64,000 nt of DNA. It comes from Pseudomonas putida NBRC 14164 (GTDB lineage: Bacteria; Pseudomonadota; Gammaproteobacteria; Pseudomonadales; Pseudomonadaceae). This document shows positions 46,026 through 53,003 of this stretch, in pieces. Both the position numbers and the translations under genes were made by a program. The notes beneath the pieces are model-generated. The model ran no database searches. It was not told the origin of the DNA and was given only the letters and a program-made list of their open reading frames with translations. How positions within the stretch are numbered: the stretch's first letter is position 1; the number at the start of each line of letters is the position of its first letter. The DNA is taken from NCBI RefSeq assembly GCF_000412675.1, contig NC_021505.1, positions 614,501 to 678,500 on the forward strand, in the 5' to 3' direction.

Positions 46026-47410
46026 GCGCTGAGTTACGGAGCTGGCAGGTTGCATGTATTGATAAAGCAATCAATCACTATAAGTACTATCGGCATTTCT
46101 TCTGCCAAGCTACTCCTGGTGCCGGAAAAACGATAATGGCTGCAGAGCTGGCTCGAAGGTTAATCGATTTAGATGAGATTGACCTTGTGCTTTGCTTTGC
46201 TCCGTCCTGTCAGGTAGTTGAAGGAATCCGGAAAACGTTCACCGAAGTAATCAATAGGCGTATGGATGGATATGTTGGTGCTGTTGGCGATGTCACGACA
46301 TATCAAGGCATGGAATACAAAGGCGAGAGCTTCTGGAGCTTGTTCAACCAGTATAGGGTCTTGGCAGTCTTTGATGAGATTCACCACTGTGCCGGTTTTG
46401 ATAGCGCGACGGGAAATAGTTGGGGCAATACAATTGTTTCAAAGATAAGAAATAATGCTAGAATGACCCTGGCCCTTTCTGGTACGCCTTGGCGCTCTGA
46501 TGAGAGGGCTATAGCGTTAGCGCGCTATTCATCAGATGAAGGCAGGATAACGCGAGATTACCATTACAGTCTAAGTCAAGCGGTTATCGATAGGGTCTGT
46601 AGGGCACCAAGGATAACTTTAGTAGATAACCATATATTTAAGGTTACGAGAGGTGGTGGTGAGCATGGGGACACCACCCATTATAACGGCATTGCTCAAC
46701 TACTGGAGAGCTCTCCTTTCTGCTTTGAAGACGTTTTACGTGACCCACAGGTGGTGAGATATATTCTTGGGTTAGCTATCGAGAGGCTTAGCTCTATTAG
46801 GGAGCGCTGCCCTCAGGCTGGAGGGCTAGTTGTAGCTTCGAATGTTGAGCATGCTAAAGAAATTGCGGCAGTACTTTCAAGCATGGGGGAAAGCTGTTGT
46901 ATCGTAACTACTAAAACTGGATACGCCCAGCAAACTATCAATAAGTTTCGACAAGGGCATGGGGTTTGGATTGTCGCCGTAGGCATGGTGAGCGAAGGGA
47001 CCGATATACCTCGTCTTCAAGTTTGCTGTTATCTCAGTCGAATTCGGACGGAGCTACACTATCGCCAGGTTTTGGGGCGGATTCTTCGTCGTATGGGCTC
47101 AAGTGATGACCAAGCTTGGCTGTATGTAATGGCTGAGCCTGCACTGTTTGAATATTCCAAGCGCATTTCAGACGATTTGCCAGAGGACCTGGCCGTTATT
47201 AGTCTTGCGGATGATCTAGTTGGCAAGGTCTTAGAAGACGTCTCCGATAACAACGCTTTGCAGTTAGTGAGTGATGCTGCTGGGGACTTGGTGACCCAAG
47301 AGAGCGAGGGTCAAGAATGGATGAGTGCGATGTCGATGTGGACGTCTAAGACAAACTATATGTTGGATGCCTCTGCGAATTATCGGACAGAATTATTATC
47401 TTTTTTTTAA
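46022..47410 (+). CDS. SF2 DEAD/DEAH-type helicase, two-gene module
   Basis: A 462-aa superfamily 2 helicase. Motif I is TPGAGKT (31-37), motif II DEIHH (118-122), motif III SGTPWR (153-158), motif V VSEGTDIP (323-330), motif VI QVLGRILRR (349-357). The core resembles the Res/UvrB-like helicase branch used in restriction systems and phage helicases, without a fused nuclease. The C-terminal about 85 residues are unassigned. It is coupled to the winged-helix gene and lies in a mobile island near other conflict-type genes, so a defence role is plausible but unproven. Confidence 0.85.
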   Translation: MSAELRSWQVACIDKAINHYKYYRHFFCQATPGAGKTIMAAELARRLIDLDEIDLVLCFAPSCQVVEGIRKTFTEVINRRMDGYVGAVGDVTTYQGMEYKGESFWSLFNQYRVLAVFDEIHHCAGFDSATGNSWGNTIVSKIRNNARMTLALSGTPWRSDERAIALARYSSDEGRITRDYHYSLSQAVIDRVCRAPRITLVDNHIFKVTRGGGEHGDTTHYNGIAQLLESSPFCFEDVLRDPQVVRYILGLAIERLSSIRERCPQAGGLVVASNVEHAKEIAAVLSSMGESCCIVTTKTGYAQQTINKFRQGHGVWIVAVGMVSEGTDIPRLQVCCYLSRIRTELHYRQVLGRILRRMGSSDDQAWLYVMAEPALFEYSKRISDDLPEDLAVISLADDLVGKVLEDVSDNNALQLVSDAAGDLVTQESEGQEWMSAMSMWTSKTNYMLDASANYRTELLSFF

Positions 47411-47504
47411 AAGTGAAGCGACGCTTTAGGATTTTTAAGAGCTATTTTTCATAAAGGGTTAAAACGTCTGTGTATTTTTTCTACCTGCTCATAAGGAGCT
47501 GAAA

Positions 47505-48802
47505 ATGTCATCTAGGTTCGAGGGTGTTGATCTTACGGCAACAGGCAGTCCGGCTTACCATTCAGCAGCGCTGCAAAAATATACATCTATGGCTACCTCA
47601 ATCGGATTCAGTCCAGCCGGCGGCTTGAGCGTGAGGCGAAGCGTAATATCGAGTTGATGTGGCTAACGGGGCGATTGGCGCCTGACTTCAAAACGATTGC
47701 CGACTTTCGCCGAGACAACGGTAAAGCCATTTGCAGCGTCTGTCGACAGTTCGTAGTGCTTTGCCGCAACCTCAATTTTTTCTTCCAATGGACGCCATCG
47801 ACGGTAGCAAATTCAAAGCCGTAGATTACCGCGACCGTAACTTTACTTAGGGCAAGATCAAGGCGCGCATGCAGCAGGTTGAGCAGAGCATTGACCGTTA
47901 TCTTGCGGTGATGGTTCGGCGGATCGGGTAGGCCGGCAGTGGCCGAAGCCAAGACGGAGCGGTTGAAAGATAAAATCGAAAAGCTGAAACAGCAGATGAC
48001 GAAGCTCAAGGACATTGAAGCGCAGCTTAACGCCAGCCCAGATCAGCAAATCTCTCTCACCGATCCTGATGCGGGCTCAATGGCTATGAGCTGCCGAGGT
48101 AGTGGCACAGTTGGCTATAACGTACAAACGGCAGTCGATGACAAACACCATCTGATCGTTGCCCATTAGGACACCAAATGTTGGAAGTGACCGAACGCAG
48201 TGGAGCAATATGGCGAACCAGGCACGCGAAGAAGTCGGTGCTGATTCGCTTTAAGTGGTAGCCGATTGAGGCTATTACAAAGTTCTAGAAGTCCTTGCTT
48301 GCGAGCAGGCAGGGATCACCACTTTTGTACCGAAGCCGCTGACATCAAGCAGCAAAGCGGAAGGCCGGTTCGGCAAGCAAGACTTCATCTACAGCGCTGC
48401 ATCGGATAAATACCGATGGCTGCGGATCGGCTACTGACCCGCCTCTTCGGTGGAAGACGGCATGTTGCTGCACTCCTACTGATTCTCTGGCTGCCAAAAT
48501 TGCTCCATACGGAGCAGTGTACCACGGGTAAAAAATGGCGGTTAAAGAGCAGGGAGTATGAAGCGGTAGTCGACGCGGTGCGGTTCCGACTGGAGCATGA
48601 TCCAGGAAAGATGAAGGTTCGCCGGCAGACGGTGGAGCATCCCTTCGGAACGCTCAAATAGTGGATGGGAAGCCCACACTTCCTGATCAAAACCCTACCG
48701 AGAGTAAGCACCGAGATAAGCCTTCACGTGCTTCCCTCCAATGTCAAACGGATGATGAGCATCTTCGGCGTCGCTGGGCTGATTGAAGCGATCAGGACAT
48801 GA
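47505..48802 (+). pseudogene. decayed IS1182-family transposase
   Basis: A nearly full-length transposase broken by several frameshifts and stops. Successive frames give SSRFEGVDLTATGSPAYH, then YIYGYLNRIQSSRRLEREAK and LMWLTGRLAPDFKTIADFRR, then (shifted) AIDGSKFKAVDYRDRN, DPDAGSMAMSCRGSGTVGYN, VDDKHHLIVAH and VRRQTVEHPFGTLK. It ends SIFGVAGLIEAIRT. This is the typical IS1182 order from N-terminal domain to DDE domain. It lies immediately after the helicase gene. Terminal inverted repeats were not identified. Confidence 0.9.
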
Positions 48803-49120
48803 TTCCAACCGTTTTTTGCGCACGAATACGGCTATCGGGCCACTGCTGCGGCTCAGATAGCACAGGCAGCGCCCGGTGCCCGACTGAGTTAGATCTGCAC
48901 ATAATCTGCTGAATTTACAGGCTGACCCAGCTTCTTTCACTAGTCGACCTCCTTACTTTTGTTTCACACAGCCTGGACCCAGGTCGGACGCCCATGGTGA
49001 TGGCTTCTGCAGAGATCGACGCCGCTGAAAAGCAAATTACTCAACCCCGGTCTACTCTGTCTCTAGTCGTCATGGAGACTATCCCGAGTCGATACAGGCA
49101 TTGGTCAAAAGGAGCTGGAA

Positions 49121-49183
49121 ATGAATGTCTTCGTAAAAGGTATGAGTGACACGGGCTTCTGGTTCTCAATCGTTACGCCTTGA
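49121..49183 (+). CDS. possible 20-codon small ORF (leader peptide or microprotein)
   Basis: An ATG with AGGAG 6 nt upstream opens a 20-codon frame starting MNVFVKGMSDTG and ending SIVTP. A strong intrinsic terminator follows 27 nt after its stop. The context (good Shine-Dalgarno, short ORF, terminator, then an outer-membrane protein gene) suggests either an attenuating leader peptide or a stand-alone microprotein. No recognised family. The 320 bp before it hold no gene that I can support. Spurious translation is possible. Confidence 0.4.
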   Translation: MNVFVKGMSDTGFWFSIVTP

Positions 49184-49209
49184 ATGCTCCCTTGACGCAG
49201 ACTGCGTTA

Positions 49210-49245
49210 AGCAGGGCACCGCGCAATCGGTGTCCTGCTCTTTTT
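49210..49245 (+). terminator. strong intrinsic terminator/attenuator
   Basis: AGCAGGGCACCG-CGCAAT-CGGTGTCCTGCT makes a 12-bp stem with one G-U pair, followed by CTTTTT. It lies between the 20-codon ORF and the FadL-like gene. It either ends a short transcript or acts as an attenuator for the downstream genes. Confidence 0.75.
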
Positions 49246-49265
49246 AAAGTGTGGAGCAAGGAACG

Positions 49266-50564
49266 ATGACCACTTCGAATCGTACAGACGCCAAATGGTG
49301 GATGCCCCCGGCGATCATCCTGTTGGCGTTGCACACCAGCAACGTGTCAGCCGGAGGTATTTTCATCTATGAGGCCGGCCAGGAAAGTAACGGCTTGGCC
49401 AACGCTGGCTCGGCGGCGCTCGCCACCGATCCCAGCGTGTTGATGAGCAACCCTGCAGGCATTGCGCTGCTGCCCGGCACGCAGATCAGCGCCAACGCAC
49501 AGGTCATCCTCGGCGACTTGCGTTACTCACGCGACAGCAACAACCAGTTCGGCGGCAACGAAGGCGGCAATGCCCTGCAATACTTGCCGGGCGCCAGCTT
49601 GTTCATCAGCCACCAGCTCGATGAGCGCTCGGCCATCGGATTCGGCATGTACGGTAACTTTGGCCTGGCACTGGACTACGACGATGACTGGGCCGGGCGC
49701 TACTTTACCCAGGAAGCGGCCGTGATCGGCGTGTCGTTCCAACCCACCTTTGCTTACAAGTTCAGCGATGACCTCACGGTGGGCATCGGCCCCCGCATGA
49801 TGCTGGGCTATTACCGCACCGAGATAGCCATCAACAACAGCCTGCTGGGGCTGGTCGAGCGCCCCGACGGTCAGCTTGAATACAAGGACACCGACTTCGG
49901 CATTGGTGTGAACCTGGGCCTGCTCTACCAGCTCGACCCCCGCACGCGTATTGGCCTGGCCTACACCAGCAAGGTGAAGCTGGAGTTCGAGGACAGCCCG
50001 CATGTCAGCGACATCAACAACCCCCTGATCAACGCTGCCCTCAGCCGCTTGGCGGTGGACACGCTGGAGTTGGACATGAACGTGCCGCAGACCGCGACAT
50101 TCAGCGTGGCCCACCAGCTGGACGATCAGTGGACGCTGCTTGGTAGCCTGGGTTGGCAGGACTGGAGCGAGTTCGGTGATATCGGCGTAGAGGTGGATGC
50201 CAACGCCGCCGGGGTTAGCCGCACGGTCGATCGCCAGTACAAGGATACCTGGCACGCCTCGGTCGGCGCGCAGTACCAGGCGACCCGTCAGCTGCGTTGG
50301 AGCGTTGGGTTGGGGTATGACAGCTCGGCTGTCGATGACAAGGACCGTACGGTGGACAACCCGATGGGCGAGACGTGGCGATTGGCGACCGGGGTGAACT
50401 ATCAGGTAGAAGAAGGGTTGGACCTGTACCTGGCCTATACGCTGGTCTGGCTCGGCGATATGGACGTGGAGCAGACCAAGGCGCGCTCCGGCGATACGTT
50501 GTCAGGGAGTTTCGATAACGCCGCCTTGCACATCATCGGCGGCGGTGCAACGTGGCGATTCTGA
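49266..50564 (+). CDS. OmpP1/FadL-family outer membrane transport protein
   Basis: A 432-aa beta-barrel. The signal peptide ends near NVSAG. The N-terminal hatch signature GGIFIYEAGQESNGLANAGSAALATDPSVLMSNPAGIALLPG is diagnostic of FadL/TodX-like channels. The barrel shows repeated aromatic-terminated strands and ends in ATWRF. FadL proteins import hydrophobic compounds such as fatty acids and aromatics by lateral diffusion. The ATG at 49266 has AAGGAACG upstream. It is the first gene of a rightward group of envelope genes. Confidence 0.87.
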   Translation: MTTSNRTDAKWWMPPAIILLALHTSNVSAGGIFIYEAGQESNGLANAGSAALATDPSVLMSNPAGIALLPGTQISANAQVILGDLRYSRDSNNQFGGNEGGNALQYLPGASLFISHQLDERSAIGFGMYGNFGLALDYDDDWAGRYFTQEAAVIGVSFQPTFAYKFSDDLTVGIGPRMMLGYYRTEIAINNSLLGLVERPDGQLEYKDTDFGIGVNLGLLYQLDPRTRIGLAYTSKVKLEFEDSPHVSDINNPLINAALSRLAVDTLELDMNVPQTATFSVAHQLDDQWTLLGSLGWQDWSEFGDIGVEVDANAAGVSRTVDRQYKDTWHASVGAQYQATRQLRWSVGLGYDSSAVDDKDRTVDNPMGETWRLATGVNYQVEEGLDLYLAYTLVWLGDMDVEQTKARSGDTLSGSFDNAALHIIGGGATWRF

Positions 50565-50611
50565 TGGTTTTCGTCCTGGGGAAACCGCTTCAACGTGGAA
50601 GGAGAAGTTGC

Positions 50612-51280
50612 ATGAAAAGTAGGTCGCTTATTGCAACCGTTTGTCTTACCTCGCTGTTACTGCATGGCTGTGCGAGCAAATACGTGGAGCCTGATGAATA
50701 CTCCGGATTTCTGAAGGATTACAGCAAGCTCAAGGAGGACAAATCACCTTCGGGCGCGGAGGTTATGCGTTGGATCAAGCCCGGCACCAATGCAAACCAA
50801 TTCACCAGTGTCTATGTCGAACCCAGCCAGTTTTACCCCAAACCGCAACCCACTGCGAAAATTCCGCAGCAAACCTTGCAAGGCATAACCCAATATTACG
50901 ATCAGGCGCTGAAAAACCAGTTTTCCACCGTGCTGCCGCTGGCGACGAGCCCTGGGCCAGGTGTGCTGGTGGTGCGCCCGGCGATCACGGGGGTAAGCGC
51001 TAAAACCAAGGGGCTGCGCCCGTATGAAGTTATCCCGATCGCGTTGGTGGCCGCCGGCATCAGCACGGCGACGGGGATCCGCGATCAAGACACCAGCGTG
51101 GCCACCGAGGCCGCATTCATTGACGGAAACTCCAACGAGGTAGTGGCCCAGGTGGTACGCAAAGGAGCAGGTACTGAATTGGAGAACTCCTCGCAGGTCA
51201 TGCAGGCCACGGACGCACGTGCAGTGCTCGATGGCTGGGCCAAGGACATGGTCAGTTCATTCAAGGCCCTGAAAAAGTAG
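50612..51280 (+). CDS. DUF3313-type lipoprotein
   Basis: A 222-aa protein with lipoprotein signal (MKSRSLIATVCLTSLLLHGCAS; lipobox LHGC). YVEPDEYSGFLKDYSKLKE at the mature N-terminus and VLVVRPAITGVSAKTKGLRPYEVIPIALVAAG match the DUF3313 pattern. Such lipoproteins are of unknown function. AAGGAGA lies before the ATG. It sits 47 bp after the FadL-like gene and is likely co-transcribed with it. Confidence 0.8.
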   Translation: MKSRSLIATVCLTSLLLHGCASKYVEPDEYSGFLKDYSKLKEDKSPSGAEVMRWIKPGTNANQFTSVYVEPSQFYPKPQPTAKIPQQTLQGITQYYDQALKNQFSTVLPLATSPGPGVLVVRPAITGVSAKTKGLRPYEVIPIALVAAGISTATGIRDQDTSVATEAAFIDGNSNEVVAQVVRKGAGTELENSSQVMQATDARAVLDGWAKDMVSSFKALKK

Positions 51281-51358
51281 CCCGAATGTTCCCCTGCCGT
51301 GGCTGCGGCAGGGGCATCGGCATTTGATGCACGGACTCGAAGTTTCAAGGATGCCCCG

Positions 51359-51892
51359 ATGAAAACGGTCATGCTCAAGCTCAAACATGAATTCCTGAAA
51401 GTGCTTCCTCCCACCGTGTTTTTTTTCGTGATCCTGCACATCGTTGCGCTAATTCGTGCGCTGATGATCAAAGGGTCAGGGGTGGAGCTGCCTGTTTCAG
51501 CGTCGGTGCTGATCGCCGCGCTGATATTGGGCAAGTCTGTGCTGGTGGCGGATATGCTGCCTTTCATCAATCGCTTTCCCGACAAGCCGCTGATCTGGAA
51601 CGTCGCCTGGAAGACCTGCATGTATGCCTTGGTCGCGCTGATCGTCCATTACCTGGAGCGTCTGTACGAGTATTGGAAAGAGGCGGCTGGCGTGATGGAT
51701 GCCAACGCGCTGTTGTGGTCATCCATTAACTGGCCTCGCTTCTGGGCGGTTCAGATCCTGTTGATCACCTTGATATTCATGTATTGCGTCATCGCTGAAC
51801 TGGCGCGCGTTATTGGCCGCGAGCGCCTTAAGCGCATGTTCATTGGTCCGCTGCCGCCAAAGCAGCCCGACATGCCGAACCACAGCGGTTAG
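51359..51892 (+). CDS. polytopic inner-membrane protein, unknown function
   Basis: A 177-aa protein with four clear hydrophobic helices (VLPPTVFFFVILHIVALI, SASVLIAALILGKSVLVA, WKTCMYALVALIVHYL, FWAVQILLITLIFMYCVIA). No family recognised by eye. Cytoplasmic ends are positively charged (RVIGRERLKRMF). The start is the ATG at 51359 with CAAGGATG upstream. Its position between a lipoprotein and an outer-membrane protein suggests an envelope function. Confidence 0.7.
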   Translation: MKTVMLKLKHEFLKVLPPTVFFFVILHIVALIRALMIKGSGVELPVSASVLIAALILGKSVLVADMLPFINRFPDKPLIWNVAWKTCMYALVALIVHYLERLYEYWKEAAGVMDANALLWSSINWPRFWAVQILLITLIFMYCVIAELARVIGRERLKRMFIGPLPPKQPDMPNHSG

Positions 51893-51945
51893 CCGAGTGC
51901 CTGAGCCGGTCATAGCGGCTTGGCTTTCAGCTGACGGGGGATACA

Positions 51946-52752
51946 GTGTTGAAAAAGAATGGCTACCCGCTTTACGCACTTGCCTTGTTAGTGCATACCG
52001 GCCAAGGCCAAGCAGAGGATTCGGCAGAGCTTGCCAAGAAGGCACTGAACCCGGTTGCGGCCATGTACAGCTTGCCGGTGCAATATAACTGGGACCAGAA
52101 ACTGGGCCCCAATGGCGAGGGCAAACGCAGCCTGACCAATATCCAACCCGTGCTGCCTTTCAGCCTGAACGACGACTGGAACCTGATCTCCAGGACCATC
52201 CTGCCCGTCATTGATCAACACGGCCTGGGTGGCCCGGCAGACACCTCAGGTGTGGGCGATGTGACCCAGAGCTTTTTCTTCTCACCGAAACAACCTACTG
52301 CCAGTGGCTGGATACTCGGCGCAGGGCCTGCGCTGTTGATACCGACAGGCAGCAACGATGTGCTGAGCAGTGAACAGTGGGGGCTCGGACCCACTGCAGT
52401 GGCCTTGAAGCAGTCCAACGGGTGGACGCATGGGATACTGGCTAACCATATCTGGGGGCTGCAGGGCAGCCCTGCAGATGGGAAGGAGAAGGTCAACCAG
52501 ACCTTCGTGCAGCCGTTTGTTTCATACACGAACAGTACGTTGACCACATTCGGCATCAACAGCGAGTCAACCTACGACTGGCAGTCCAAGGCATGGACCA
52601 TCCCGATCAACCTGACCGTTACCCAGTTGTTGAAGGTGGGTGGCTATCCCATTACCGTCCAGGCCGGCCCGCGTTACTGGCTCGACTCACCGGACAATGG
52701 CCCAGACGGCTGGGGCTTTCGCCTTGCTGTGACGCTGCTGTTTCCGCGCTGA
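51946..52752 (+). CDS. outer-membrane beta-barrel protein (Phenol_MetA_deg-like)
   Basis: A 268-aa secreted protein starting at a GTG. The signal region YPLYALALLVHTGQGQAE is followed by alternating beta-strands (LPVQYNWDQKLGPNG, TNIQPVLPFSLNDDWNLISRTILPVI, GVGDVTQSFFFSP, GWILGAGPALLIPTGS). This pattern is typical of the MetA-pathway phenol-degradation/neuromedin-like outer membrane family, probably a small channel. It is the last gene of the envelope group, 250 bp before the cytochrome gene. Confidence 0.7.
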   Translation: MLKKNGYPLYALALLVHTGQGQAEDSAELAKKALNPVAAMYSLPVQYNWDQKLGPNGEGKRSLTNIQPVLPFSLNDDWNLISRTILPVIDQHGLGGPADTSGVGDVTQSFFFSPKQPTASGWILGAGPALLIPTGSNDVLSSEQWGLGPTAVALKQSNGWTHGILANHIWGLQGSPADGKEKVNQTFVQPFVSYTNSTLTTFGINSESTYDWQSKAWTIPINLTVTQLLKVGGYPITVQAGPRYWLDSPDNGPDGWGFRLAVTLLFPR

Positions 52753-53003
52753 GCCGGGCAATCAGACGCGTCAGTCACAAGGAAGCGCAATCTCAGTTTG
52801 CGGCTATCCTCATGAACCAGCCGCCTGCAGCTGGCATGAAGCTGACGCAGGTCGTTTCCGCAGCCTATGGCGGCTGAGTGTTCAACCCTGCACGGGTCTG
52901 TGAGCAGTATTTGAAGTAACAGCGTGATTCACGCAGGCGTCATTACCTAGAATGCCAGAAGCGCCCTGAAGGGCTGCTGATTCGTATGATCACGGAGCTA
53001 AGG

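Larger units (their letters stand above)
37834..48802. mobile_element. integrated genomic island with tri-recombinase module (borders approximate)
   Basis: Base composition falls sharply right after the TonB receptor stop and recovers near 49.2 kb. The interval holds three tandem tyrosine recombinases with a small fourth gene, an orphan antitoxin, small unknown genes, a helicase module and two decayed IS1182-family transposases. I could not find flanking direct repeats or terminal inverted repeats by eye. Tn554/RIT-type elements do not need long ones. The left end lies between 37834 and 37976; the right end lies between 48802 and about 49120. Confidence 0.7.

Noticed and set aside
46022..47410. 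Type III restriction Res subunit
   Set aside because: Helicase motifs fit the broad group, but the protein is far shorter than Res subunits, has no visible nuclease PD-ExK motif, and no Mod methyltransferase is adjacent.
38000..49000. CRISPR array or tRNA-linked attachment site in the island
   Set aside because: No regularly spaced direct repeats and no tRNA-like cloverleaf were visible by eye in the island or at its edges.
49121..49183. PqqA-like or mycofactocin-like RiPP precursor
   Set aside because: The peptide lacks the conserved Glu/Tyr pair of PqqA and the mycofactocin C-terminus, and no radical-SAM maturase gene is in the window.
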